From contig JAHBWV010000001.1 of assembly GCA_019636845.1 (NCBI GenBank), positions 806,001-870,000 of the forward strand: 64,000 nucleotides of DNA, in the 5' to 3' direction. Origin of the DNA: Phycisphaeraceae bacterium. GTDB lineage: Bacteria > Planctomycetota > Phycisphaerae > Phycisphaerales > UBA1924. The translations under genes and the position numbers were made by a program. The number at the start of each line of letters is the position of its first letter. The stretch's first letter is position 1. The notes under the pieces are model-generated. The model saw nothing but the letters and a program-made list of their open reading frames with translations. It ran no database searches and was not told the DNA's origin. Below are positions 8,340-18,243 of this stretch, one piece after another.

Positions 8340-11300
8340 ATGAGCCAAAGCCCTGCCGCCCCTTTCAAGACTGTGCCGTCTGCGCCCGTGTCTCCCGTTG
8401 CGGATGCGCTGCTCCACCCATCCGACACGTTCCTGCATCGCCACGTCGCGCCGACGCCGGAAGAGCAGAAGGAGATGCTGGAGCTGATCGGGTACAAGAC
8501 ACTCGATGAACTGATGGCGTCGACGGTGCCGGCGTCGATCCGCAAGCACGACGCGCTCAAGCTTGCGGGCTTGCCGACTGAACGGGCACTGGGCGAGCAC
8601 GAGGTGCTGACGAAGCTGCGTGCGATCGCGGACCAGAACAAGGTCTTCAAAAGCTACATCGGGATGGGGTATTACGACACGATCACGCCGGGCGTGATCC
8701 TCCGGAACATCCTCGAGAATCCGGGTTGGTACACGCAGTACACGCCGTACCAGGCCGAGATCGCGCAGGGGCGGCTTGAGGCGCTCCTGAACTTCCAGAC
8801 GATGGTGGCGGACCTGACGGGGCTGCCCCTCGCGGGCGCGTCGCTTCTCGACGAGGGAACCGCCGCCGCAGAGGCGATGGCGATGTGCTACAGCATCGTC
8901 GGTGCTGGCGGTGGAAACGCCCAGAAGTCCGTCTTCTTCGTCGCGGACGATTGCCACCCGCAGACGATCGAGGTTTGCAGGACACGGGCCGAATCACTCG
9001 GCATCGAGATCGTGACGGGCGATCCCTTCAAGGCGGACTGGTCAAAGGGAAACCTCTGCGGCATCCTCGTGCAGTATCCGAACACCTCGGGCGAGATCAA
9101 GGATTATGCGAAAGTCTGTGAACAGGCGCACGGCGCGGGCGCGCTGGTTGTCGCGGCGACGGATCTTCTGGCCCTGACGCTGATCAAGCCCCCGGGCGAG
9201 TGGGGGGCGGATATCGCGGTCGGGAGTGCGCAGCGGCTCGGCGTGCCGATGGGATTCGGCGGGCCTCACGCGGCGTTCATTTCAACCAGCGACAAGTACG
9301 TCCGCAAGCTGCCGGGGCGCATCATCGGCGTATCGAAGGATGCGCACGGCAACACCGCGTACCGGATGGCGATCCAGACGCGTGAGCAGCACATCCGGCG
9401 CGAGAAGGCGACGAGCAACATCTGCACCGCCCAGGCGCTCCTGGCGATCATGGCGGGCATGTACGCGTGCTACCACGGGCCGCAGGGGCTGCGCACGATC
9501 GCACTTCGCGTCAACAAGCTAGCGGGAATGCTCGCTGAAGCAATCCGTCGCCAGGGCCATTCGGTCGCTTCATCGCAGTTCTTCGACACGTTCACGGTGC
9601 GTCCTGCGAGTGGAATGACCGCGGACAAGATCCGGGAGCGAGCGGTCTCGCATGGCATCAACTTCCGTTATCTGAGCGACGGCTCTATAGGTATCTCGCT
9701 TGATGAGACCGTTCAGCTGCAGGATCTCGACGCCATCGCCGCGGTGTTCAGTTCCAAGAGCGAGACGAAGCACGACTTCGCGGAGATCGCTGACTCGATA
9801 GATTACCCATACGAGTCGTTCCTGCGGGAGTCGGCGTACCTCACCCACCCGATCTTCAACGCGTACCACTCGGAGCACGAGATGCTCCGCTACATCTTCA
9901 AGTTGCAGGGCCGGGATCTCTCGCTGGCGCACAGCATGATCCCGCTCGGCTCGTGCACGATGAAGCTGAACGCGACGGTGGAGATGATTCCCGTGACGTG
10001 GCCTGCGTTCGGTCGGATGCATCCCTTCGCACCCGCCGACCAGTGGAAGGGATACGCCCAGATCTTCCGCGACCTGGAGTCGTGGCTGGCCGAGATCACG
10101 GGATTTGCCGCGGTCTCGCTCCAGCCCAATGCCGGAAGCCAGGGCGAGTACGCGGGACTGCTCGCAATCCGGGCCTATCACAAGTCGCGTGGCGACCACC
10201 ATCGGAACGTCTGCCTCATCCCAACGAGCGCCCACGGCACGAACCCGGCCTCGGCGGTGATCGCGGGCATGAAGGTCGTGCCGGTCGCCTGCGACTCTCG
10301 CGGCAACATCGACGTCGAGGACCTGAAGAAGCGGGCGGCTGAGCACAAGGACACCCTCTCGGCCCTGATGGTGACCTACCCCTCGACGCACGGCGTCTTC
10401 GAGGAGTCGATCAAGGAGATCTGCAAAATCGTGCACGAGCACGGCGGCCAGGTGTACATGGACGGCGCGAACATGAACGCCCAGGTCGGGCTCACAAGCC
10501 CCGGCATGATCGGCGCGGACGTCTGCCACCTCAACCTGCACAAGACTTTCTGCATCCCCCACGGCGGCGGCGGACCGGGCATGGGCCCCATCGGCGTCGC
10601 GCCCCATCTCGCCCCGTTCCTCTCCGGCCATCCCGTGCTCAGCCCGTGGAATGATCGCGAGCAAGGCAACCCGACCAGCGCGGGCGCGAGAGCGGCTGGG
10701 CCAGTCTCCGCCGCACCGTTCGGGTCAGCGACGATTCTTCTCATCTCATGGGTCTACATCGCGCTCATGGGCGCCGACGGGCTCAAGCACGCCACCGAGG
10801 TAGCGATCCTGAACGCGAACTACATGGCCAAGCGACTGGAGAAGCACTTCAAGATCCTCTACACGGGTAAGAGCGGGACGTGTGCGCACGAGTTCATCCT
10901 GGACTGCCGCGACTTTGACAAGTCCGCGGGGATAAAGGTCGACGACATCGCCAAGCGCCTCATGGACTTCGGCTTCCACGCGCCGACAATGTCATTCCCC
11001 GTCCCCGGCACGCTGATGATCGAGCCGACCGAGAGCGAGCCCCGCCCCGAGCTGGACCGCTTCTGCGACGCGATGATCGCGATCCGCGAGGAGATCCGCG
11101 CCATCGAGCAGGGCCGTGCCGATCGAGAGGACAACGCGCTCAAGCACGCGCCGCACACGATGCACGCCGTGACCGCGAGCGAGTGGAAGCACGCGTATCC
11201 GCGTGAGCAGGGCGCTTTCCCCGCGCCGTGGACACGCGACCACAAGTTCTGGCCCGCTGTTGGACGCATCGACAATCCGTTCGGCGATCGCAATCTGATC

Positions 11301-11366
11301 TGCTCATGCCCGCCGATGAGCGATGACGTCGGCTCGTGGTCGGGCGGAAAGTCCAGCGCGACTTGA
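8340..11366 (+). CDS. gcvP: Glycine dehydrogenase (decarboxylating), single-chain P-protein
   Basis: A 1008-residue pyridoxal-phosphate enzyme that decarboxylates glycine and loads the aminomethyl group onto the lipoyl H-protein in the glycine cleavage system. Both halves are fused in one chain, as in E. coli. The N-terminal half has [33 protein letters not shown] and [18 protein letters not shown]; the C-terminal half has [14 protein letters not shown] and the PLP lysine in [15 protein letters not shown] (about K735). The start is ambiguous: ATG 8340 gives a typical length, ATG 8322 adds six residues. The gcvT and gcvH genes are not in the window, so the system is not one operon here. Confidence 0.95.
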   Translation: MSQSPAAPFKTVPSAPVSPVADALLHPSDTFLHRHVAPTPEEQKEMLELIGYKTLDELMASTVPASIRKHDALKLAGLPTERALGEHEVLTKLRAIADQNKVFKSYIGMGYYDTITPGVILRNILENPGWYTQYTPYQAEIAQGRLEALLNFQTMVADLTGLPLAGASLLDEGTAAAEAMAMCYSIVGAGGGNAQKSVFFVADDCHPQTIEVCRTRAESLGIEIVTGDPFKADWSKGNLCGILVQYPNTSGEIKDYAKVCEQAHGAGALVVAATDLLALTLIKPPGEWGADIAVGSAQRLGVPMGFGGPHAAFISTSDKYVRKLPGRIIGVSKDAHGNTAYRMAIQTREQHIRREKATSNICTAQALLAIMAGMYACYHGPQGLRTIALRVNKLAGMLAEAIRRQGHSVASSQFFDTFTVRPASGMTADKIRERAVSHGINFRYLSDGSIGISLDETVQLQDLDAIAAVFSSKSETKHDFAEIADSIDYPYESFLRESAYLTHPIFNAYHSEHEMLRYIFKLQGRDLSLAHSMIPLGSCTMKLNATVEMIPVTWPAFGRMHPFAPADQWKGYAQIFRDLESWLAEITGFAAVSLQPNAGSQGEYAGLLAIRAYHKSRGDHHRNVCLIPTSAHGTNPASAVIAGMKVVPVACDSRGNIDVEDLKKRAAEHKDTLSALMVTYPSTHGVFEESIKEICKIVHEHGGQVYMDGANMNAQVGLTSPGMIGADVCHLNLHKTFCIPHGGGGPGMGPIGVAPHLAPFLSGHPVLSPWNDREQGNPTSAGARAAGPVSAAPFGSATILLISWVYIALMGADGLKHATEVAILNANYMAKRLEKHFKILYTGKSGTCAHEFILDCRDFDKSAGIKVDDIAKRLMDFGFHAPTMSFPVPGTLMIEPTESEPRPELDRFCDAMIAIREEIRAIEQGRADREDNALKHAPHTMHAVTASEWKHAYPREQGAFPAPWTRDHKFWPAVGRIDNPFGDRNLICSCPPMSDDVGSWSGGKSSAT

Positions 11367-11461
11367 GCTTCGTCCGTGATGCGGATGCGGGCGGCTTGGA
11401 AGATGTCCTTTTTGCGAGCCGCGGGGTTCACATGAGCGAGCGCGGGACTTAGCATGCCTTC

Positions 11462-12559
11462 ATGGCGACGTTTCTGAACCTGCCCGAGGGGACACTTCCC
11501 TGGGCGTCTGCGGTGCTGGCGGCTGCGTGCGCTTTCGTGGTCTTTGGACTTCTGACGGCGACGGCCCGCGGCTTTCGGGCCCTTGCTGCTGCGCCTGTGG
11601 GCTCTCCTCGTGCGCTGGCTCACAAGCTGCTGCGGAGAATTCCGTTCACGACGCCGCTGCTGGTCGGGTGCGTGGCAGGCCTGCTGGTCCTCTCGCTCTT
11701 TTCGGAGGTCTCGGCTGCGACACTCGTTCTCGCGTGGGCGATGCTGTGGAAGGGCGCGATCGTCGGGATTGCGATCCAGTTGATCTCCTGGGCCGGCCTG
11801 CTCGTGGACTGGGCGGGGGCGCTGTGGCTTCGGCGGCGGGCGATCGCCGAGGGTGGTGAAGATCCTGCGATTGCCGGTGCGATGGGGACTTTCCGATGGC
11901 TGTTTCTGCTGGTCGCGTATGCCGCGATCCTGCTGCTTGCGCTGGAGAATTTCGGGATCGACGTGACGGCGTTGATTGCCGGGCTGGGGGTGGGTGGAAT
12001 CGCGGTTGCTCTGGCGGTTCAGAACATCCTTGGTGATCTGTTCGCATCGCTCACGATCACGCTGGACAAGCCGTTCGTGGTCGGCGATTTCATCATTGTG
12101 GGCACGGAGATGGGCACGATCGAGAAGGTCGGGCTGAAGACCACTCGGGTGCGTTCACTTGGCGGCGAGCAGCTGATCTTCGGGAACAGCGACCTGTTGA
12201 GCAGCCGGATCAGGAACTACAAGCGCATGCAGGAGCGGCGCATCGTCTTCTCATTCGGCGTGACATACAAGACGACACCGGAGCAGCTGACGAGGATTGT
12301 TGAGCACGTGCGTGCGATCATCACGGATCACGAGCTTGCGAGATTTGATCGTTGCCACTTTCACAAGTTCGGCGCTTCCTCGCTGGACTTCGAGGTTGTC
12401 TACTTCACGCTCAAGCCGGACTACAACGTCTACATGGACATTCAGCAGGAGATCAATCTTGAGTTGATGCGCCGACTTGAGCGCGAGGGGGTCGAGTTTG
12501 CGTATCCGACGCAGACCCTCTACCTCGACCGTGTGCCGCGTAGCGAGTCGGCGAGTTGA
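11462..12559 (+). CDS. Small-conductance mechanosensitive channel, MscS family
   Basis: A 365-residue inner-membrane channel. Hydrophobic segments lie at about residues 8-30, 58-115 and 140-165. They are followed by the pore helix and conserved MscS core, ALIAGLGVGGIAVALAVQN, then LGDLFASLTITLDKPF and the beta domain FIIVGTEMGTIEKVGLKTTR. The C-terminal cytoplasmic alpha/beta domain extends to residue 365. MscS channels open under membrane tension to release solutes during osmotic downshock. Its N-terminal half is more hydrophobic than minimal MscS, giving probably five membrane spans. It stands alone, with no clear Shine-Dalgarno before ATG 11462. Confidence 0.9.
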   Translation: MATFLNLPEGTLPWASAVLAAACAFVVFGLLTATARGFRALAAAPVGSPRALAHKLLRRIPFTTPLLVGCVAGLLVLSLFSEVSAATLVLAWAMLWKGAIVGIAIQLISWAGLLVDWAGALWLRRRAIAEGGEDPAIAGAMGTFRWLFLLVAYAAILLLALENFGIDVTALIAGLGVGGIAVALAVQNILGDLFASLTITLDKPFVVGDFIIVGTEMGTIEKVGLKTTRVRSLGGEQLIFGNSDLLSSRIRNYKRMQERRIVFSFGVTYKTTPEQLTRIVEHVRAIITDHELARFDRCHFHKFGASSLDFEVVYFTLKPDYNVYMDIQQEINLELMRRLEREGVEFAYPTQTLYLDRVPRSESAS

Positions 12560-12846
12560 GGCGTGAGCTGATCTCGTTCTGATCTCGCGGCGTGACCCCA
12601 CGGGGTCCGGTACGCCAGCGGTTTCGGCCGGGTTCGCTCACTTGTTGGTGTTCAAAGTGGGCTGGAATGTGGTTGGCAATGTGGGCGTGCGTGGCGTCGT
12701 GCCGCAGATATACGCGTACTGCACCTTGCGGCTCGTTTGTGTTGCGGACAGTCCCGGGTACATGGGTCGCAGCTGGCAGCTGCTGCCCCTGCGGAAGCAG
12801 CAAAGGAAGTGAGCGTGCGGCGAGCGACGAATGCGAGCGGTCTGTT
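12560..12846. other. Convergent intergenic region
   Basis: This 287-bp stretch lies between the converging MscS and STN-like genes. A short perfect dyad, GACCCCACGGGGTC, sits near 12592-12605 but has no T-run, so it is at best a weak terminator. The open frames here are arginine- and proline-rich and look non-coding. Confidence 0.35.
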
Positions 12847-13776
12847 TCAGCCGCCGCCGCCGGGCTGTCCGGTGCCAGTGCCGCCGCCTCCCGCGGTCGC
12901 ACCCACGGCACGCTCGGCGAAGCCGTCGATCTGGGAGTGCCCCCAACGTCCGTCGATGGTGACCCATCGCCGCTCAGCGGTTGCGGTTGTCTGTGAGGAG
13001 CGGCGAGAGGGCCACCACGAGTACCCGATGATCTGGCGGTGGACATAGTCCGGCGCATTCACGATGAACGAGCCCTGCCAATAGCGGATGGTGGCTGCGT
13101 CTCCTCCGTTGTCGACCCACTGATCGAACTCAACGAGTTCGGTGATGAGTGTCTTCAGGTCCTCGGCGCGTTCGGAGCGGGGAACGATGGTGATGTCATT
13201 GTCATTTGTGTTCTGGAACGGGCTCTGGCCCCCTCCGCCGCCGCCACCCTGATTGCTCTGGAGGACCTGAGAGAGGTCGAACTCAGGGGCGTTGTCGTAG
13301 TCGGGGACTTCGAGCAGGAGATCGTTGATGTCGTAGATCTCGATCCTGCGATACGAATTCAGACGCGACTTGGGGCCAATCTGAATGGACCCGGTGTCGG
13401 ACATCTGCCATGAGTTGCCGCCGGAGAGAGCGTCCTGCTGCGCCTTGGCGAGCACCTTCTCAACGAGGGTGAGGGCTGTGACGTTCTTGACGGTCAGAGA
13501 GATGGTGGCGTCTTTGTCGAGGCCATCCGGGTTGCGGTCGTCGAGCCACATGACTTCCATGTCTGCACCGGTCAGTTGCTCGATGAAGCTCATCACGTCT
13601 TCGAGACGCTGGCTGTCGAAAGAGATCGAGACCTGTCGCAGCATGCGCGAAGCGGTCTCACGCTTGGCTTTGATCTCGGCACGGCTGGCGACTTGTGCCT
13701 GAGCGGCAGGCATGTACGAACCGACGAGCCCGCATGAGAGTCCGGCGGCGATGACGATTGCAGCGATGCGGCGCAT
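12847..13776 (-). CDS. Exported protein with STN/secretin-N-like domain, function unknown
   Basis: A 309-residue protein with a signal peptide (residues 1-29, ending AQAQ). After a short basic stretch, residues about 45-100 read ISFDSQRLEDVMSFIEQLTG, then ISLTVKNVTALTLVEKVL. This is the pattern of the STN domain (secretin and TonB short N-terminal domain): a small unit that reads as a peptide from secretins. Glycine-rich loops follow (seven glycines, then a GGGG tail). No secretin beta-barrel is present. The rest resembles the repeat protein of unknown role common in planctomycetes. ATG 13774-13776 is chosen because it starts the signal peptide. Confidence 0.6.
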   Translation of the reverse strand: MRRIAAIVIAAGLSCGLVGSYMPAAQAQVASRAEIKAKRETASRMLRQVSISFDSQRLEDVMSFIEQLTGADMEVMWLDDRNPDGLDKDATISLTVKNVTALTLVEKVLAKAQQDALSGGNSWQMSDTGSIQIGPKSRLNSYRRIEIYDINDLLLEVPDYDNAPEFDLSQVLQSNQGGGGGGGQSPFQNTNDNDITIVPRSERAEDLKTLITELVEFDQWVDNGGDAATIRYWQGSFIVNAPDYVHRQIIGYSWWPSRRSSQTTATAERRWVTIDGRWGHSQIDGFAERAVGATAGGGGTGTGQPGGGG

Positions 13777-14272
13777 GGACGCCTCCGTTGTGTTCGGGCA
13801 CAGGCAGGTTCGAAGCACGCTTCGGAACGTACCCATGCCGACTCTAGTTTAGCGATTCGGCCCTACGGATGCGAGAGTTGCGTTGGTGTGCAGAATCGAA
13901 ACCAAACAGGGTCTTCACCGGGGTGGTGGTGGGGGGGGCGGTGGCTGGCCGATAGGGAGATGACGTGTGTGAAGTGGCGACACACACCTTTGGGGTTTTC
14001 GACAGCAGTAACGCGCAGGAACTACCGGTGCGGGAGATCACGCACGAAATCGATCACGAGGTCAAAGGTAGGGGAATTCGCGGCCCGATATGTCCCTCAC
14101 CTTGGGCAGAAAGTCTTCAAAGCAGAATGGCCAGCACCTCCGCCTTGTGCAGAGCGGAGAGGGGGCTGTTCCAAAGAAGGAATCTGTTAGGAACGCAACC
14201 TTACGCGATGCCGAGTCCCTCGGTGGGGCCGCGGAATCGCATGATTCGATTGGCTCGAAGCCAGGAGCAAAG
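13777..14272. other. Long leader/intergenic region before the FG-rich gene
   Basis: About 500 bp without a supported gene, lying between the divergent STN-like gene and the FG-rich gene. It contains a run of G and GGT triplets around 13917-13945 and an A-rich segment near 14100-14180. I see no clear sigma-70 promoter. The Shine-Dalgarno for the downstream gene (AGGAG, about seven bases before 14273) lies at its end. Confidence 0.4.
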
Positions 14273-15124
14273 ATGACCACCACGTACCCGACCAATGGCA
14301 CCCAGACGTTCAACAGCCAGCCCTTCAATGGGCAGCCGAACTACGGCCAGCCCTTCAACGGTCAGCCCTTCAATGGACAGCCGAACTACGGCCAGCCCTT
14401 CGGCGGGATCCAGAACAGCCCGTGCAACACCGTGCCATTCAACTATGGATCGTTCTCGCCCGCAGCTTTCGCTGGCTCGACGATCGGCACACCGTTCAAC
14501 GGCATCCACCCCTCGTATCCCGGCCCTTACGGATTCACTCCGTTCAACGGATGGAATCAGTTCGGCCAGACGCCTTGGTTCGGTTGGAACACCTTCAACG
14601 GCGGCTTTGGCGGCTATCGCGGCTCGTTCACGCCCGCTTGGAACATCATCAACGGCTACCAGACTCCGTGGAACACGCCATTTACCTCGCAGATTCCTCA
14701 GGGCTGGTTCAACACCCCGTTTAGCCAGGGCTTCAACGGCTTTGAGCAGAACTGGTATGGCTCTGGCACGCCGTTCGGCTTTGGCTCGACCACGCCATTC
14801 TTCTCCACCCCGAACTTCTTCGGCCCGACCAACTACGGCTACGGCTCCGGCGGTTTCGGCGGCACGGGCACTCCCTTCGGCTACGGCTTTAGCACACCTT
14901 ACAGCACGGGCTTTGCCACGCCCTATGGCTACAACACGCCGTTCAATTACGGCTTCGGCGGGTTTGGGTTCAATCCCGGCTCTGGCTTCAACTCCGGGTT
15001 CGGCTTCAACACCGGCTTCGGGTTCAACCCGATCAACGGTCAGTTCCCTGCGAACTTCGTTCAGCCCGGCACGCCGATCAGCGGCGGTTGCTCCGGGATC
15101 GGTCTGAACCGCGAAGCCGCCTGA
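14273..15124 (+). CDS. Low-complexity F/G/N/P/Q-rich protein with FG repeats, no export signal
   Basis: A 283-residue protein made almost entirely of phenylalanine, glycine, asparagine, proline, glutamine, tyrosine and threonine. It has about 13 FG dipeptides (PFGFG, GFGGFGF) and at least five PFNG units. Charged residues are nearly absent until the last five (NREAA). The N-terminus is MTTTYPTNGT and shows neither a signal peptide nor a transmembrane helix. AGGAG sits seven bases before ATG 14273 and a strong terminator follows, so this is a real, single-gene unit. Composition predicts an intrinsically disordered, phase-separating or adhesive protein. I recognise no family. A longer in-frame reading from 14090 lacks a Shine-Dalgarno and looks unrelated. 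Confidence 0.75.
   Translation: MTTTYPTNGTQTFNSQPFNGQPNYGQPFNGQPFNGQPNYGQPFGGIQNSPCNTVPFNYGSFSPAAFAGSTIGTPFNGIHPSYPGPYGFTPFNGWNQFGQTPWFGWNTFNGGFGGYRGSFTPAWNIINGYQTPWNTPFTSQIPQGWFNTPFSQGFNGFEQNWYGSGTPFGFGSTTPFFSTPNFFGPTNYGYGSGGFGGTGTPFGYGFSTPYSTGFATPYGYNTPFNYGFGGFGFNPGSGFNSGFGFNTGFGFNPINGQFPANFVQPGTPISGGCSGIGLNREAA
14318..14407 (+). repeat. Tandem 45-bp coding repeat (two copies)
   Basis: Two head-to-tail 45-bp units (14318-14362 and 14363-14407) encode QPFNGQPNYGQPFNG-type modules in the FG-rich gene. They differ only at a few positions, mainly at the end of the second unit, so the repeat arose recently and could expand or contract by slippage or recombination. Confidence 0.8.
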
Positions 15125-15156
15125 GCGATTTCACGGAAGTCTCACACTGTTCACCG

Positions 15157-15189
15157 ACGACCCGCCTCACGGCGGGTCGTTTACGTTCT
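15157..15189 (+). terminator. Rho-independent terminator after the FG-rich gene
   Basis: A perfect 10-bp stem, ACGACCCGCC / GGCGGGTCGT, with loop TCAC, is followed by TTACGTTCT. It lies 33 bases after the stop codon of the FG-rich gene. Confidence 0.85.
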
Positions 15190-15217
15190 AGAGTCGAGCT
15201 CGGCTTACCGCTCGATC

Positions 15218-16708
15218 ATGGAACTGTGTATGAACTCTCGCCACGCGATCGTCATCTCTCTTGTTCCCTTGGCACGGTTGCCGCTGCCCGGCGCGGAGAT
15301 TCCCGCGTTCGATCCCGTCTCACAGCGACTCTTGATCACGTCCGCGTCGGATGTCCATGTGTTTGAGATGCGTGATCCGCCGGGGCTCCTGGGGGTTGGC
15401 TTTGCGCGCCTGGGTTCACGGGGTGATGACGTCACGCATGTTGCGATAGATCCCGCGGGGCGCGGGTTTGCCGCGGCGTGTGTCGTTCCTGAGAAGTTCG
15501 GCACACGTCACGGGCACGTGGTCTTCATTGATCCGGTGACGCTGCGTGAGGTTGGGCGCGTCGCGGTCGGACACAACCCTGATTCATGCGCGTTCTCGCC
15601 GGGCGGGGAGTTCCTTGTCGTTGCCAACGAGGGACAGCCGCAGGTGTTTGAGTCGGGCGAGATCGTCGATCCTCCCGGTTCTGTGACTGTGGTAGATCTG
15701 AGAGAGGTTCGGGGCGTATCCGATCTGGCTGCGCTCGGCGAATCGCGCGTCAAGACGATGCTGCTCTCCGGGCCGGCATTGGATGCGGCGATGGCATCTC
15801 AGACGCCACCACGGATATCGCCGCGGCTTGCGCACTCCCCCGCGCTGGACCTTGAGCCGGAGTACGTCGCGGTTCCGAACAACCAGATCGCGTATGTGTC
15901 TCTCCAGGAGAACAACGCGATCGCGGAGATCTCGCTCAACCCGCCCGAGGTTCGGCGCATCGTCGGGCTGGGTCTCGTGGTGCGGGATCTCGACGGCTCT
16001 GACCTCGACGGGCCGCTCGGTTCGACGTGGCTGGTCGAAACCGCCCCGATGCCCGATCAGATCGCAACGTTCGGTATCGGCGGCAGGCGTTACCTCGCTC
16101 TGGCGGAAGAGGGGGACACGCGCGGCACGCGGAGTGCTGCGGAAGCGAACGGGCTCTCAGATGTTGCCCGACTCTCCGATCTGGCGTCTTGGTGGGGTGT
16201 GGACGAGGATCAGATTCCGAAGGATGTGACGAGCCGCGATCGACTCGGGCGGCTGCACGTTCTGATAGATCTGGCGGACAAGGGTGGGAACGGGCGTGTG
16301 GACTCGGTGGCCGCGCCCGGTTCCAGATCGCTGGGCATCTATGACGCGGAGACGCTTGAGCGCGTCGGCGATACAGGATCGCATTTGGAGATTTCGTCGC
16401 TCGCGCTGTTCGGCGACGATTCGCGAAGCGACGACCGGGGGCCCGAGCCCGAGGGAGTTGTGATCGCATCGTTCGGAGGCGGCACCTTCGCGTTCGTGTC
16501 GCTTGAGCGGCCGGGGGCTCTCGCGTGCGTCGATCTAGGAGAGCCGGAGCGGCCTCGGCTGGTCTCGGTCTATCCGAGCGCTTGGGATGGCGACCTCGGC
16601 CCGGAGGGGATGTGCATCATCGATCTTCCGGGGGGGCGCACTGGCCTGGTGGTCTGCTACGAGACATCGGGCACGGTTGTGATGTATGAGATCGTGTTGA
16701 GAGACTGA
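15218..16708 (+). CDS. Choice-of-anchor-I-like beta-propeller protein
   Basis: A 496-residue protein resembling the choice-of-anchor I family. It contains repeated propeller-type blades: VHVFEMRDPP, VGHNPDSCAFSPGGEFLVVA NEGQP, EYVAVPNNQIAYVSLQENNA IA and PDQIATFGIGGRRYLALAEE, followed by GDTRGT. Members of this family are usually secreted and carry a C-terminal sorting signal, but here I see neither a clear signal peptide (N-terminus MELCMNSRHAIVISLVPLA) nor a sorting tail. Start is ATG 15218 or ATG 15230; no good Shine-Dalgarno is seen for either. Ligand or enzymatic role is unknown. It is convergent with the lamin-tail gene. Confidence 0.65.
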   Translation: MELCMNSRHAIVISLVPLARLPLPGAEIPAFDPVSQRLLITSASDVHVFEMRDPPGLLGVGFARLGSRGDDVTHVAIDPAGRGFAAACVVPEKFGTRHGHVVFIDPVTLREVGRVAVGHNPDSCAFSPGGEFLVVANEGQPQVFESGEIVDPPGSVTVVDLREVRGVSDLAALGESRVKTMLLSGPALDAAMASQTPPRISPRLAHSPALDLEPEYVAVPNNQIAYVSLQENNAIAEISLNPPEVRRIVGLGLVVRDLDGSDLDGPLGSTWLVETAPMPDQIATFGIGGRRYLALAEEGDTRGTRSAAEANGLSDVARLSDLASWWGVDEDQIPKDVTSRDRLGRLHVLIDLADKGGNGRVDSVAAPGSRSLGIYDAETLERVGDTGSHLEISSLALFGDDSRSDDRGPEPEGVVIASFGGGTFAFVSLERPGALACVDLGEPERPRLVSVYPSAWDGDLGPEGMCIIDLPGGRTGLVVCYETSGTVVMYEIVLRD

Positions 16709-16771
16709 CACAGAATCGGTCGGGCAATCGGGTGCCGGGCCGCGCGTGCCATTCGAAGCCGGCCAATGAGA

Positions 16772-16800
16772 GCGGCGGCGTTCGGGGTGAACGCCGCCGC
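16772..16800. terminator. Bidirectional terminator-like hairpin between convergent genes
   Basis: A perfect 12-bp stem, GCGGCGGCGTTC / GAACGCCGCCGC, with loop GGGGT lies between the convergent propeller gene (ends 16708) and lamin-tail gene (ends 16863). Neither flank is strongly U-rich, so efficiency is uncertain. Confidence 0.6.
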
Positions 16801-16862
16801 GTGTGGGTTGATACGGGGTGCTCTGACCGCGGACGAGCAACGATCCTGTCGCTCGCGAGTGA

Positions 16863-18197
16863 TCAGCGCCGGCCGTTGGTCATGTCACCGAGTTCGCCGG
16901 CACGGATGAGCTTCATGTGGGCCTCGATGTCAGCGGCTGTGACGGCTGGAGCGTTAGTGCCTCCAGGGCCGTCGTTGGTGCTCATCTCCATCATGGCGAG
17001 GATGCCGTTGAAGTCTCTTCCCTGCCACTTCCATCCGGTGTATGTGAAGTCGTCTGAGGGATCGAGCGGGGTGTTGTTGTTGTCTTCGACAAGGATGGTG
17101 TCGTCGAGGGTCGCTCCGAGGCGGGCGTGGATGAGGAAATGGTCCTCGATATCTGCGACACCGTCGAAGTTGAAGTCGCCGGGGACGAAGCGGAACTGGG
17201 TGATGCCCGCGACGCCGCCGTCGTTGAAGTTGCCCGGGGTCATCGCGAAGCCGGTGAGGTTGATCGGCTTAAAGAGGTACACACCCGAGGGGTTGGGCGC
17301 GCATCCCGGAGTGGTGTCGGGGTTGCAAGAGCCGTCGTATCGCGGGCCGTTGGGGTCGGTGGGGCCGTCTGACCGGGCGGGATCGTACTGGATGCCGGGC
17401 ACGGAGAGGATGTCGCCGTAGACCCACTCTTCGTCAGCGATGCGGGTGAACGTGAGGACGCCGTCGTTGTTGAAGCGGTGCCCGCGGCGTGGGTTTGTCC
17501 CATAGTACTGGAGTCGCGAGAGCGCGTCGGGGTTGAAACCGACTGTGGTCGATATCTCATTCTGGGTGGAGCGTGTGTACTCCTTGCCGCCCTGGTGGGA
17601 CCAGGAGACATCGTCGACCATCTGGTATCCCTCGAGGGTGAGACCGCCGACAGGATGGCCGGGGAGATCCACTCGGCTGTTCCAGTCGATATCGGGGTCG
17701 ATGTCCTTTCGCCATGCATAGCCGGGCGCGTAGACGCTGACGCCTCCGACGATGGAGTGGAGCGGGCGCTTGCGCATGAGGATGTAGGTAGACGAATCGT
17801 CGTTGGCGAGGTTGCCTGCGGTGTCGGTCGTGGGGATGTGTCGGGCGGTGAAGGTGACGACCGTGGTGCCCGGGGCGCACCGAGCGGGGATGAAGCTCGC
17901 GCCGGCGGTGTTGTTGTGGATGACGAGCAGCCCGTTCGCGCCGATCGTGAGCCCGTCGAGCTGGAAGGCCTCGTCGATCTCGGATGGAGCACCAAACTCA
18001 TTCCCACCCTTGACGAGCACGATCGCGTAGCCCGTGAGGGACATTCCCGGGCGTCCGTACAACTCGACATACTCCCAAGACGGGTCCGTGCTGCCGGGCG
18101 GGTTCTCGAAGACCTCGTTAAGGACGACCTGCGCAGATGCCGCGAAGCCGAATGCCGTGAGTGCCGCAGCCGCGGCCAGGGTACGAATGTTCATCAT
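16863..18197 (-). CDS. Secreted lamin-tail-domain protein with dockerin-like motif
   Basis: A 444-residue exported protein. The signal peptide is MMNIRTLAAAAALTAFGFAA ending SAQ. Immediately after it comes VVLNEVFENPPGSTDPSWEY and VELYG, the start of an LTD (lamin-tail) Ig-like domain (about residues 24-150). Near the C-terminus (about residue 355) GDFNFDGVADIEDHFLIHAR matches a dockerin/EF-hand-like calcium loop. GGAGAGAG precedes the ATG pair at 18192-18197. It starts 47 nt after the stop of the pseudopilin-like gene and probably shares its transcript. Planctomycete LTD proteins are extracellular but their role is unknown. Confidence 0.75.
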   Translation of the reverse strand: MMNIRTLAAAAALTAFGFAASAQVVLNEVFENPPGSTDPSWEYVELYGRPGMSLTGYAIVLVKGGNEFGAPSEIDEAFQLDGLTIGANGLLVIHNNTAGASFIPARCAPGTTVVTFTARHIPTTDTAGNLANDDSSTYILMRKRPLHSIVGGVSVYAPGYAWRKDIDPDIDWNSRVDLPGHPVGGLTLEGYQMVDDVSWSHQGGKEYTRSTQNEISTTVGFNPDALSRLQYYGTNPRRGHRFNNDGVLTFTRIADEEWVYGDILSVPGIQYDPARSDGPTDPNGPRYDGSCNPDTTPGCAPNPSGVYLFKPINLTGFAMTPGNFNDGGVAGITQFRFVPGDFNFDGVADIEDHFLIHARLGATLDDTILVEDNNNTPLDPSDDFTYTGWKWQGRDFNGILAMMEMSTNDGPGGTNAPAVTAADIEAHMKLIRAGELGDMTNGRR

Positions 18198-18243
18198 CTC
18201 TCTCCTTGCATCACGCCGTTTCCGGGCGGCGTGTGCGTCAGAA

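Noticed and set aside
12638..12967. A minus-strand open frame with an unusual, protein-like end (LRPMYPGLSATQTSRK)
   Set aside because: Most of it overlaps the STN-like gene in another frame, and the rest is arginine-rich with no start signal.
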